A stretch of DNA of 54,736 bases from an uncultured Collinsella sp. (GCA_902494535.1 CABUTO010000009.1:1-54736), one strand, 5' to 3'. Numbered from the stretch's first letter, positions 15,941-23,816 are shown. Numbers and translations: made by a program. Notes: generated by a model not told the origin, from the sequence alone.

Positions 15941-17237
15941 CCTCACCAGCCGCCTCGCCGCATCTGAGTCCGCATTGTCCACCATCCTCGCCAAGGATCG
16001 AACGCTTTCCTGCGACACCCGCCAAACGGGACTCAACAACAACGCACTTGTGATCGGCCCCTCGGGAGCCGGCAAGACCCGAAACGTCCTCAAGCCCAAC
16101 CTGCTGCAAATGAACGCAAGCTACATCGTGCTCGACACCAAAGGCACGCTCTGTCGCGAAGTGGGACCCGTGCTGGCAGCCCACGGTTACCGCGTGCAAT
16201 GTCTCAACTTCGCCGACCTCAACACCGTCCCGGCCCTTGCGCCCGGCATCGAGCGCTGCGGCTACAACCCCCTGAGGCACATTCGCCGCAAGGCGGACGG
16301 CAGGCCCAACCAGCAGGACATCCTCTCGGTGGCAAAGGCCATCTGCCCCATCGAGGACAACAACCAGCCTTTTTGGGATCATGCGGCGGCAAACCTGCTG
16401 TCGTGTCTTATCGCCTACGTCACCGAACAGCTACCCGCCGATGAGCAGACGATCAGCTCGGTCATCAAGCTGATCGAGCACCTGCAGGACGGTGCCACGG
16501 CCCGATTGTTTGACGATCTGATCACGACCGACCCCCAAAGCTATGCCCTCTCGCTATGGCGGCGCTACGCCATTACGCAAAATGCCGAGCGCATGCACGC
16601 GAGCATCGTCGGCATCCTTGCCGAAAAGGTCATGTGTCTGGGATTCGACGGTGCGGCACAGCTCTATCGTGAGTGCCATCAGGTGGACTTCGCTTCCATG
16701 GGACACACCCCCTGCTCCCTGTTTGTAACCGTGAGCGATATTGACCGCAATCTCGATCCGCTGACCGGCCTCTTTATTTCGCAGGCGTTTATGGGCCTCA
16801 TTCGTGAGGCCGATAGGCAGCCCGACGGCAGCCTGCCCGTGCCCGTGCGCTTTATGCTCGATGACTTCGCAAATCTGCAGATCCCCCAGATCGACAACGT
16901 GCTCTCGATTATCCGAAGCCGCAACATCTGGGCAACGCTGCTGCTGCAGTCGACCAACCAGCTCGATGCGCTCTATGGCGAGGCACGCGCACGCTCCATC
17001 ATGGGCAACTGCGACACGCATCTGGTGCTGGCGTTCCAGGATCCCGAGAGTGCCCGGGTGTTTTCCGACCGCGCCGACGCGCTGCCCAGCACGCTCATGG
17101 CGACGCCGATTGATCGCTCGTGGCTCTTTGTACGCGGTCGCACTCCCGAACAGGTCGAGCGCTTTAGGCTCGAAGACCATCCGCTCTACGGGGAGCTGCC
17201 CGAGGCGCAGCGAGGCCATGCGGAGGCCGAGATCTAG
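15933..17237 (+). CDS. Soluble VirD4/TraG-like ATPase (type IV coupling protein family)
   Basis: A 434-aa P-loop ATPase of the VirD4-like group found in Gram-positive conjugative elements. Walker A is GPSGAGKT (42-49), followed by KPNLLQMNASYIVLDTKGTL, which is the family's signature stretch. Walker B is FMLDDF (307-312), with Asp in place of the usual catalytic Glu (LLDEF). LLLQSTNQL (336-344) and MGNCDTHLVL follow, and FRLEDHPLY closes the protein. The N-terminal membrane helices of true coupling proteins are missing and no relaxase or type IV secretion gene is nearby, so it is probably not used for conjugation here. AGGAGG lies 6 nt before the ATG; a longer in-frame start at 15741 is rejected. 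Confidence 0.85.
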   Translation: MSNLTSRLAASESALSTILAKDRTLSCDTRQTGLNNNALVIGPSGAGKTRNVLKPNLLQMNASYIVLDTKGTLCREVGPVLAAHGYRVQCLNFADLNTVPALAPGIERCGYNPLRHIRRKADGRPNQQDILSVAKAICPIEDNNQPFWDHAAANLLSCLIAYVTEQLPADEQTISSVIKLIEHLQDGATARLFDDLITTDPQSYALSLWRRYAITQNAERMHASIVGILAEKVMCLGFDGAAQLYRECHQVDFASMGHTPCSLFVTVSDIDRNLDPLTGLFISQAFMGLIREADRQPDGSLPVPVRFMLDDFANLQIPQIDNVLSIIRSRNIWATLLLQSTNQLDALYGEARARSIMGNCDTHLVLAFQDPESARVFSDRADALPSTLMATPIDRSWLFVRGRTPEQVERFRLEDHPLYGELPEAQRGHAEAEI

Positions 17238-17315
17238 GCGCAGGGTTCTCGCAGCGCGCGACGCCCCGGCGATGTTCCACAAAGGCCGTGCGCCCCGGGA
17301 CCACGGCAAAGCAAA

Positions 17316-17345
17316 GGGGCCCGCATCCGATAGGATACGGGCCCC
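17316..17345 (-). terminator. Terminator of pgi
   Basis: GGGGCCCG-ATCC pairs with GGAT-CGGGCCCC, followed on the minus strand by TTTGCTTTG. It lies 33 nt past the pgi stop and could also stop the convergent VirD4-like transcript. Confidence 0.75.
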
Positions 17346-17378
17346 TGACTATAAGGCGCGATGCGTTAACAGCAGCGA

Positions 17379-19073
17379 CTACTTGCGGTGAGCGCGGTAG
17401 AACTCGATGAGCGCCTGGGTCGAAGCGTCCTGCTCGGCCTTGGCGGCGTCGTCGTGGAAGGCCGGGGTGATCTGCTTGGCAAGCTGCTTGCCCAGCTCAA
17501 CGCCCCACTGGTCGTAGGAGTCGATGCCCCAGACCGTGCCCTCGACAAACGTGATGTGCTCGTACAGTGCGATGAGCTCGCCGAGTGCGAACGGGGTCAG
17601 CGTGTCGCCAAAGATCGAGGTCGTCGGACGGTTACCCTCAAAGCAGCGGGCCGGGACGATCTGCTCGGGCGTGCCCTCGGCACGAACCTCGTCGGCCGTC
17701 TTACCAAAGGCGAGCGCCTTGGTCTGGGCCAGGAAGTTGCCCAGGAACAGCTCGTGGACATCCTGGCCGCTGTCGGTCGCAGGGTTGGCAGTGTTGGCGA
17801 AAGCGATAAAGTCGGCCGGGACCACCACAGTGCCCTGGTGCAGCAGCTGATAGAAGGCATGCTGGCCGTTGGTGCCGGGCTCGCCCCAGAAGATCTCACC
17901 GGTATCGGAGGTCACAGCGCTGCCGTCCCAGCGGACGTGCTTGCCGTTGGACTCCATGGTGAGCTGCTGCAGGTAGGCCGGGAAGCGGTGCAGATACTGG
18001 CAGTACGGAAGCACGGCGTGGCTCTTGGAACCGAAGAAGTTGACGTACCAGACATTGAGCAGGCCCATCAGCGCGACGGCGTTGTTCTCGAGCGGGGTGT
18101 TGCAGAAGTACTCGTCGATGGCGTGGAAGCCTTCGAGGAACTGCTGGAAGCGCTCGGGGCCGAGCACGACGATCAGCGACAGGCCCACGGCGGAGTCAAC
18201 GGAATAGCGGCCGCCAACCCAGTTCCAGAAACCGAAGGCGTTGGCGGGGTCGATACCGAAGGCCTCGACCTTCTCGAGTGCGGTGGAAACGGCGACGAAG
18301 TGCTTTGCCACGGCCTCGGCGTTCTGCTCATCGGAGCCGTCGATGGCGCCCTGAGCCTTGAGCTGCTCGAGCATCCAGGTCTTGACCTCGCGAGCGTTGG
18401 TGAGGGTCTCGAGCGTGGTGAAGGTCTTGGAGACGATGATCACGAGCGTGGTCTCGGGGTCCAAACCCTTAAGCTTCTCGGCCTGGTCGTTGGGGTCGAT
18501 GTTGGAGATGTAGCGGCAGTCGATACCGGCGTCAGCATAGGGACGCAGAGCCTCGTAAGCCATGACCGGGCCCAGATCGGAGCCGCCGATGCCGATGGAC
18601 ACCAGGTGCTCGATCTTCTTGCCGGTAACGCCCTTCCACTCACCGGAGCGCACGCGCTCGGCGAAGGCATACATGCGGTCGAGGACCTCGTGCACGTCGG
18701 CGACGACGTCCTGGCCGTCGACAATGAGCTGGCCCTTCTCGCTTGCCGGGCGACGAAGCGCGGTGTGCAGGACGGCGCGGTCCTCGGTGGTGTTGATGTG
18801 CTCGCCGGAGAACATGGCGTCGCGGCGCTCCTCGAGCTTCACCTCGTGGGCAAGATCGCACAGCAGCTTGACGGTCTCATCGGTCACCAGGTTCTTGGAC
18901 AGGTCGAAGTGCAGGTCACCGGCGTCAAAGCTCAGCTTGTTCACGCGCTCCGCATCGGCAGCGAACCATGCCTTAAGGTCGACACCCTCGGCCTCGAGCT
19001 TCTCCTGATGGGCCTCGAGCGCCTTCCAAGCGGCGGTCGACGTAGCGTCGATAGGTGCGGCAACAGTTGCCAT
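17379..19073 (-). CDS. pgi: Glucose-6-phosphate isomerase
   Basis: The glycolytic isomerase that interconverts glucose 6-phosphate and fructose 6-phosphate, 564 aa. Family motifs are visible: SIGIGGSDLGP (phosphosugar loop), VSKTFTTLET, the GRYSVDSAVGL signature, the active-site Glu in MESNGKHV, and SYDQWGVELGKQLA with the catalytic Lys near the C-terminus. GGAGG lies before the ATG at 19073; the nine residues added by an upstream in-frame start are rejected. It is transcribed alone. It would take up the glucose 6-phosphate made by the frl-like pathway. Confidence 0.95.
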   Translation of the reverse strand: MATVAAPIDATSTAAWKALEAHQEKLEAEGVDLKAWFAADAERVNKLSFDAGDLHFDLSKNLVTDETVKLLCDLAHEVKLEERRDAMFSGEHINTTEDRAVLHTALRRPASEKGQLIVDGQDVVADVHEVLDRMYAFAERVRSGEWKGVTGKKIEHLVSIGIGGSDLGPVMAYEALRPYADAGIDCRYISNIDPNDQAEKLKGLDPETTLVIIVSKTFTTLETLTNAREVKTWMLEQLKAQGAIDGSDEQNAEAVAKHFVAVSTALEKVEAFGIDPANAFGFWNWVGGRYSVDSAVGLSLIVVLGPERFQQFLEGFHAIDEYFCNTPLENNAVALMGLLNVWYVNFFGSKSHAVLPYCQYLHRFPAYLQQLTMESNGKHVRWDGSAVTSDTGEIFWGEPGTNGQHAFYQLLHQGTVVVPADFIAFANTANPATDSGQDVHELFLGNFLAQTKALAFGKTADEVRAEGTPEQIVPARCFEGNRPTTSIFGDTLTPFALGELIALYEHITFVEGTVWGIDSYDQWGVELGKQLAKQITPAFHDDAAKAEQDASTQALIEFYRAHRK

Positions 19074-19196
19074 AAAGTCCTCCTCAACATACGGGCGCAT
19101 ACCTCCATGCGCCCGGATAATCAGATGACCCTATTCTAGCGCAGGTCAAGACCGTAATCAGCGAGCGTTGCCAATCCGCCCCTAAACGGCGACCGA

Positions 19197-19261
19197 CCAA
19201 AAAGGGACAGGTTAATTTTGGCAGGTCAAACGCTTTACCTACCAAAATTAACCTGTCCCTT
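19197..19261. repeat. REP-like inverted repeat with GGGACAGGTT arms
   Basis: Arms 19202-19226 and 19237-19261 are 25-nt reverse complements with one mismatch, around a 10-nt loop. The outer sequence AAGGGACAGGTTAATTTTGG is of a kind I recall beside REP-associated tyrosine transposases. The 17-mer CCAAAAAGGGACAGGTT at 19197-19213 recurs at 19931-19947. It could also serve as a bidirectional terminator for the gene at 19273-19848. Confidence 0.7.
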
Positions 19262-19272
19262 CCTGGCAGATA

Positions 19273-19848
19273 TTAGGCCGCAGCGCAGACGCTACCGAGC
19301 AACTCACGCAAAGGAGACCCGATGCCCTCCAGCAGTTCGGGCGCGATAATGGCAAAAACGGGAACCTCGCCGGTGCCCACGACAGCAGGCACCTTGCCCT
19401 CCGAGACAATGCATCCATAAGGCACAAAGCCGTCTTCGCCGGCATCGAGCGCCGCCATGCGACACGCGAGCTCGCGCGCAAAGCCGGCAGTATCGGCATC
19501 GCCAATCGCCAGGACAAAGTCCACGCCTTCGTCGGTCGCCAGGGCTACGGCCTCATCGACCAAATCGTCTCCCCCGTCGCCCCCGACCAAGCCGCAGCGA
19601 AAAAGCACGCGTTCGAGCAGAGCTCGATCAAGCGAGCCGAGCGCCGCCGAGACGAGCTCATCGTGCGTATGTTTGTCACCGCCCAACACGACCAGCGCCT
19701 TGGTGCCACCGTAGTGAGCGACCAATCGTCCGCACCAGCGAGCCACGTCTCCATCCGCAACAAGGCGCGTCGGCATACCAAACCCATAATTGACCATCTT
19801 TTCCACAACCCTTCCGTGCGTATAGGCGGTATCGATCGTTAGGCTCAT
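19273..19848 (-). CDS. Half-length protein related to the N-terminal domain of iron-containing alcohol dehydrogenases
   Basis: A 191-aa protein that resembles only the nucleotide-binding half of Fe-ADH family enzymes. Landmarks are YGFGMPTRLVADGD at the start, KALVVLGGDKHTH for the first beta-alpha unit, and DFVLAIGDADTAGFARELACRMAA where active enzymes have DFILAVGGGSVIDSAK. The glycine-rich GGGS is thus replaced by GDAD, and the metal-binding C-terminal domain is absent (normal length is about 380 aa). The frame is intact and ends naturally. It is bracketed by two copies of a 17-nt repeat. A diverged binding protein or a decaying gene are both possible. Confidence 0.6.
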   Translation of the reverse strand: MSLTIDTAYTHGRVVEKMVNYGFGMPTRLVADGDVARWCGRLVAHYGGTKALVVLGGDKHTHDELVSAALGSLDRALLERVLFRCGLVGGDGGDDLVDEAVALATDEGVDFVLAIGDADTAGFARELACRMAALDAGEDGFVPYGCIVSEGKVPAVVGTGEVPVFAIIAPELLEGIGSPLRELLGSVCAAA

Positions 19849-19930
19849 GCTACGAAGCGAGCTTTTCCGAGCTGTTTCGCGCTCTTTAGGGCTGCGTTAA
19901 AAACCCGATGCAGCCGCACGACCATACCCG

Positions 19931-19947
19931 CCAAAAAGGGACAGGTT
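19931..19947. repeat. Second copy of the REP-like 17-mer
   Basis: CCAAAAAGGGACAGGTT is identical to 19197-19213 and in the same orientation, 734 bp apart. The -35 box of the following polymerase promoter starts at its end (TTGACG at 19948). Confidence 0.7.
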
Positions 19948-20006
19948 TTGACGGTGTCTGGTCGAGCGGGTATTATCGAACAGGTATTCGATAAGAACAT
20001 GTGTTT
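19948..20006 (+). promoter_or_regulatory. Promoter with two LexA-like boxes upstream of the Y-family polymerase
   Basis: TTGACG (19948-19953), 17 nt, TATTAT (19971-19976). Two boxes of the Gram-positive LexA/DinR type overlap the start: CGAACAGGTATTCG (19977-19990) and GAACATGTGTTT (19995-20006), the latter fitting GAAC-N4-GTTY. This predicts SOS control. Confidence 0.65.
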
Positions 20007-20019
20007 GATGGGAGGACGC

Positions 20020-21525
20020 GTGGCGCACGAGCAGCACACCTACATCTGCATCGACCTCAAGACGTTTTATGCCAGCGTCGAGTGCGTGGACCGCGGGCTC
20101 GATCCACTCACCACCAACCTGGTCGTTGCCGACGAATCACGCGGACGCACGACCATCTGCCTCGCCATCACACAGGCCATGAAGGACCTCGGGATACACA
20201 ATCGCTGCCGTCTGTTCGAAATTCCCGATGGCATCGACTACATCACGGCCGTACCGCGCATGCAGCATTACATGGAGGTGTCGGCGAAAATCTACGGTAT
20301 CTATCTGGAATACGTCAGCCCCCAGGACGTGCACGTCTACTCCATCGATGAGTGCTTTATCGACGTGACGCCCTATCTGGACCTCTATCACACCGATGCG
20401 GAAGGGTTCGCCTGCACGCTGCGCGACGAGGTCCTCGCGCGCACCGGCATCACGGCGACGGTCGGCATCGGCCCCAACCTATTCCAGGCCAAGGTAGCGC
20501 TCGACATTACCGCCAAGCACGTACCCAGCCGCATCGGCATACTCGACGACGAGACCTTTCGCAAGGAGATCTGGCCCCATCGCCCCATCACCGACATCTG
20601 GGGCATCGGCCCCGGCGTGGCAGGCCGACTCGAAAAGTATGGCGTCTACGACCTGATGGGCGTCGCCGCCCTTGACGAAAACCTGCTCTACGACGAGCTC
20701 GGCGTCAATGCCGAATATCTTATCGATCACGCCTTCGGACGCGAGCCGACAACCATCGCCGATATCCAAGCCTATCGCCCGCAGGCAACTTCGACCACCA
20801 CAGGACAGGTGCTCTCGAAGGGCTATGCCTACGAACAGGCCTATACCGTCTTGCGCGAGATGGTCGACAACGCCGTTTTAGACTTGGTCGATAAGCACGT
20901 GGTCTGCGACAGCATCTCGCTCTTTGTGGGCTACGCGAGCGAACGCGCCGACATACGCCGCCTCGACGCCAGCGGTACAGCGCAGTATGTGGACGGATGC
21001 GGGCACCTGCGCTCGAGCACATCGAGTATCGAACCCACCGCAACCGCCGGCCCCGAGCTCGCGCCCCGTGCGCCCAAGCCCGTCCAGCGCGATGACGAAC
21101 GGCGTCGCCTGGTGCGCGAAGCGCAGGCAATCGATGGCATCTTTGTGGGAGAGCATGGCGGCAAACCGCGCGGTGGCTATGCCGCACTCTTTGCGCACTC
21201 TAACGCCTCGCGAAAGCTGCCCGAGCGTACCAATTCGTTTAAGAAGATCATGGGCTATTTCGATGAGCTCTGGGCGCAGACTGTCGATCCCAAACGACCG
21301 GTCAAGCGCATCAACCTGGGATTTGGCAACCTCATGCCCGAGGAATTTGCCACCATCGATCTGTTCAGCGATATCGAGGCCGATGAGCGCGAGCGCGACC
21401 TGGCGCGCGCCGTCCTGGCCGTGAAAGGCAAGTACGGCAAGAACGCGCTCGTCAAGGGATTAAGCTTTACCGCCGGCGCCACCGCGCGCGAACGCAACGA
21501 ACAAGTTGGAGGACATCGTGCCTAA
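20020..21525 (+). CDS. Y-family DNA polymerase (UmuC/DinB-like, UvrX type)
   Basis: A 501-aa lesion-bypass polymerase. The palm has ICIDLKTFYASVECV (metal Asp and steric-gate region) near residue 10 and VYSIDECFIDVT with the catalytic Asp-Glu pair near 108. TGITATVGIGPN, then ITDIWGIGPGVAGRL (helix-hairpin-helix), then a little-finger domain follow. An insertion of low-complexity sequence rich in Ser, Thr, Pro and Ala lies around residues 330-360. The GTG at 20020 with GGGAGG upstream is the likely start; ATG codons at 19999 and 20008 are alternatives. The following YolD-like gene overlaps by 8 nt, as in the uvrX-yolD pairing of Bacillus. Confidence 0.9.
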   Translation: MAHEQHTYICIDLKTFYASVECVDRGLDPLTTNLVVADESRGRTTICLAITQAMKDLGIHNRCRLFEIPDGIDYITAVPRMQHYMEVSAKIYGIYLEYVSPQDVHVYSIDECFIDVTPYLDLYHTDAEGFACTLRDEVLARTGITATVGIGPNLFQAKVALDITAKHVPSRIGILDDETFRKEIWPHRPITDIWGIGPGVAGRLEKYGVYDLMGVAALDENLLYDELGVNAEYLIDHAFGREPTTIADIQAYRPQATSTTTGQVLSKGYAYEQAYTVLREMVDNAVLDLVDKHVVCDSISLFVGYASERADIRRLDASGTAQYVDGCGHLRSSTSSIEPTATAGPELAPRAPKPVQRDDERRRLVREAQAIDGIFVGEHGGKPRGGYAALFAHSNASRKLPERTNSFKKIMGYFDELWAQTVDPKRPVKRINLGFGNLMPEEFATIDLFSDIEADERERDLARAVLAVKGKYGKNALVKGLSFTAGATARERNEQVGGHRA

Positions 21526-21943
21526 GTCCCAACAACAGCCGATGCGGCCACCGACACCTTTTGAACGCCTAGCGGACCCCGAGGGAAGACGTCGCTCCGC
21601 CGACCCAAAGCTCACCGCCAACGGCACCGTCCGTGCCGGCCGTGCCGCGCAGTTTATGCCCTTTGCCGCCCTCACGGGATACTACGAGCTCGTGCGTAAA
21701 CAAGAGATCACCGCCGAGCCAAAATGCGAACTCACAGAAGAAAAAGCCCTCGAACTTTCGAAAAAGCTCGAGGGCCTCAAACGCGGCGACCTGGTGCGCG
21801 TCACCTATTACGATATGTACGGCTATCGTAGCCGCACCGGCATCCTCGACGAGGCGCTCCCTGCTTTCAAACTCCTCAAGCTCAAAGATATCGCCATCGA
21901 CTTCGACGACATCCAGGACATCGAGCTACGCGGACGAGCCTAG
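21518..21943 (+). CDS. YolD-like protein
   Basis: A 141-aa protein with the YolD core RAAQFMPFAALTGYYELVRK (about 46-65) and a C-terminal SH3-like part (LKRGDLVRVTYYDMYGYR and the strands after it). YolD proteins are encoded beside Y-family polymerases and are thought to take the place of UmuD. The N-terminal 40 residues are basic and proline-rich. It starts with GTG, GGAGG lies 5 nt upstream, and the start lies inside the end of the polymerase gene, so synthesis is probably coupled under the same SOS promoter. Confidence 0.82.
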   Translation: MPKSQQQPMRPPTPFERLADPEGRRRSADPKLTANGTVRAGRAAQFMPFAALTGYYELVRKQEITAEPKCELTEEKALELSKKLEGLKRGDLVRVTYYDMYGYRSRTGILDEALPAFKLLKLKDIAIDFDDIQDIELRGRA

Positions 21944-21969
21944 ACAAGGACGCGCATCCAAGGCAAGGC

Positions 21970-22353
21970 CTACAGCGTCATGACGTAGTAACCCGCATCT
22001 CTCACGGCAGCCTCAAGGACACCGCGATCGATCGGCCGCTTGGAGCGCACGCGCGCTGTGTGGTCCGCATACGTCACCGTTGCCCACACGCCATCCAGCG
22101 CATTGAGGGCATTGGCTACGTTCTGAGCGCAGCCGTCACAGCTCATGCCGCCGATGAGCAGCTCATCGCTATAGGGATAGTGCGATGCATCGGTATCCAC
22201 CACAACAACCTTTTTGGCCTTCTTACCGCTCGCGCCATCGCTGCAGCAGCTCTTTCCGTGTGTCGAAGCGACAATGCGACGCAGTCCAAAAAACATGCCG
22301 ACGGCAATGACGGCCAACACGATGAGATTCGCAGGGTTGAGCAAGTCGCTCAT
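21970..22353 (-). CDS. Membrane-anchored heavy-metal-associated (HMA) domain protein
   Basis: A 127-aa protein with an N-terminal membrane helix (residues about 8-25), a Cys-containing linker (GKSCCSDGASGKKAKK) and one HMA domain with the metal motif GMSCDGCAQNV (about 72). The fold matches CopZ/ATX1-like copper or cysteine-bound metal carriers. No copper ATPase gene is close. The ATG at 22353 has AAGGGG 6 nt upstream. A CsoR-type operator upstream supports copper control. Confidence 0.85.
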   Translation of the reverse strand: MSDLLNPANLIVLAVIAVGMFFGLRRIVASTHGKSCCSDGASGKKAKKVVVVDTDASHYPYSDELLIGGMSCDGCAQNVANALNALDGVWATVTYADHTARVRSKRPIDRGVLEAAVRDAGYYVMTL

Positions 22354-22382
22354 GCGTTCCCCTTTCAAGTAGCACTATCTAG

Positions 22383-22399
22383 ATACCCCCATGGGGTGT
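22383..22399. promoter_or_regulatory. CsoR-like operator upstream of the HMA gene
   Basis: ATACCCCCATGGGGTGT is a G/C-tract palindrome of the CsoR copper-repressor type (compare ATACCCTACGGGGGTAT of Bacillus copZA). On the minus strand it lies about 30 nt before the HMA start, between a TTAAGA and a TATCTA that could be the promoter boxes. Confidence 0.55.
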
Positions 22400-22461
22400 C
22401 CCCATCTTAACCCAAAATCATGTCCGTTCGGTCAATCAGTTTCCCTCTTCAAACTTTTTAG

Positions 22462-22505
22462 TTGACCATGGCTTACTTTCGTGTATAAGTTTTCCTAGGC
22501 TAACA
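22462..22505 (+). promoter_or_regulatory. Promoter and possible DtxR/IdeR-type operator of the DUF3793-flavodoxin operon
   Basis: TTGACC (22462-22467), 16 nt, TATAAG (22484-22489). Directly after it CCTAGGCTAAC (about 22494-22504) shares the TAGGCTAAC core with the DtxR/IdeR iron box. An operator at the transcription start would give iron repression, which suits a flavodoxin gene. Confidence 0.45.
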
Positions 22506-22528
22506 ACTGAGGACTCGAAAGGGGCATC

Positions 22529-23233
22529 GTGACTCGAACCATTGACATCCCAACATACCAAACGGCTGTCGTGCGCAACTGCTCCCCTACGCTCGCAGGC
22601 ATCAAGCCGGCTTCGCTCTTTACCTATCCCGGCGTTTACGCCAACCAAAACGGAAAACCCAGCGCCGCCCATATCGAAGAGCGACGCTCTCGCCTGCTCG
22701 CCGTCATAGCCCAATGCAACTGCGAGCTCCAGCCACTCGGGATCCATATGAGCGTTTTGGTCTGGCGCCCCTGCGGAGCGCTCATCTATGTGTACCGCCC
22801 TGCAGACCTCATGCGATACCTCTCCGACCCCCGCGCCACGACGGCGCTTGCCGCCGAAGGTTACGATGTCCACAACCTGCCCGCGTCCCTGGTGCATCTC
22901 GCCGCGCGCATCACGCTGGCAAGCAGCAATGCCGCAGAGAGTGCCTATGACGGCAGCGTCTGCGCGCTCGCGCGAAATAGGCACTGCGATACGGGGTGCA
23001 TGTGCGAGTTCCCCCACGAAATTGGCTATTTTTTGGGCTATCCCTACGAAGATGTCCATCAGTTTATCGTCCAGCACGGCGAAAACTATAAGGTCTTTGG
23101 CGCATGGAAGGTATACACAAACGTTGAGCAGGCGCTCACGACCTTCGATTCCTATCGCGCATGCACGCAATACCTTACCTACATCTATCAACAGGGCTGC
23201 ACTCTGGGACAACTTGTCCAGGCAACCCGATAG
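22529..23233 (+). CDS. DUF3793 family protein
   Basis: A 234-aa protein of a family common in anaerobic gut bacteria and often next to flavodoxin. Family landmarks are NCSPTLAGIKPASLF near the start, MSVLVWRPCGALIYVYRP in the middle, and CMCEFPHEIGYFLGYPYEDV (about 150-169) followed by WKVY. Cysteines in CDTGCMCEF could bind metal or haem. The biochemical role is unknown. It starts with GTG, AAAGGGG lies 4 nt upstream. A flavodoxin gene follows after 46 nt in the same direction. Confidence 0.88.
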   Translation: MTRTIDIPTYQTAVVRNCSPTLAGIKPASLFTYPGVYANQNGKPSAAHIEERRSRLLAVIAQCNCELQPLGIHMSVLVWRPCGALIYVYRPADLMRYLSDPRATTALAAEGYDVHNLPASLVHLAARITLASSNAAESAYDGSVCALARNRHCDTGCMCEFPHEIGYFLGYPYEDVHQFIVQHGENYKVFGAWKVYTNVEQALTTFDSYRACTQYLTYIYQQGCTLGQLVQATR

Positions 23234-23279
23234 AGCATACAAAACGCGGCCGCACGCCGCACAACCGAAAGGAAGACAT

Positions 23280-23699
23280 ATGAGCAAGATCGCAGTCGTC
23301 TACTGGAGCGGTACAGGCAACACCGAGGCCATGGCAAACTTCGTTGCCGAGGGCGCAACCGGTGCCGGCGCCGAGGCAGAGGTCATCTCCTGCGCCGACT
23401 TCTCTGCCGACAAGGTCGCCGAATATGATGCCTTCGCCTTCGGCTGCCCCGCCATGGGTTCCGAGGAGCTTGAATACGATGAGTTCCAGCCCATGTGGGA
23501 TGAGGTCAAGGAGACCCTCGGCGACAAGAAGGTCGTACTCTTTGGCTCTTATTCGTGGGCCGAGGGCGAATGGATGGACAACTGGAAGGCGGACGCCGAC
23601 GAGGCGGGCGTCAACGTCGTGGACTCCACCATCTGCTACGACGCGCCCGACGACGAGGGCGAGACCGCTTGCAAGGCCCTCGGAGCCGAGCTCGTGTAA
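23280..23699 (+). CDS. Flavodoxin
   Basis: A 139-aa short-chain flavodoxin, a soluble FMN electron carrier. The FMN phosphate loop is SGTGNTEAM (about 10-18), the 50s loop is FGCPAMGSEELE (about 57-68), and the 90s loop is FGSYSWAEGEWMD (about 87-99). It is acidic, as usual. AAAGGAAG lies before the ATG. It is co-transcribed with the DUF3793 gene and ended by the strong hairpin at 23752-23793. It may replace ferredoxin when iron is scarce, given the promoter. Confidence 0.93.
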   Translation: MSKIAVVYWSGTGNTEAMANFVAEGATGAGAEAEVISCADFSADKVAEYDAFAFGCPAMGSEELEYDEFQPMWDEVKETLGDKKVVLFGSYSWAEGEWMDNWKADADEAGVNVVDSTICYDAPDDEGETACKALGAELV

Positions 23700-23751
23700 C
23701 GAACCCAGGGCCTCCAAAAGAGCCTGCATCAAAGCGCATCCTCATCCCTAC

Positions 23752-23793
23752 AAAAGAGCGGGGGCTGGATTCAAGTCCAGCCCCCGCTCTTTT
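23752..23793. terminator. Bidirectional terminator between flavodoxin and the ABC transporter operon
   Basis: AAAAGAGCGGGGGCTGGA pairs perfectly with TCCAGCCCCCGCTCTTTT around a short loop, with T-runs on both strands. It serves the flavodoxin operon and the convergent glnQ-type operon. Confidence 0.9.
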
Positions 23794-23816
23794 GTAACGG
23801 CAGTTACATCAACCGG

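Noticed and set aside
17388..19139. A 583-codon open frame opposite pgi
   Set aside because: Shadow of pgi with the same biased composition; the frame on the other strand is unmistakable glucose-6-phosphate isomerase.
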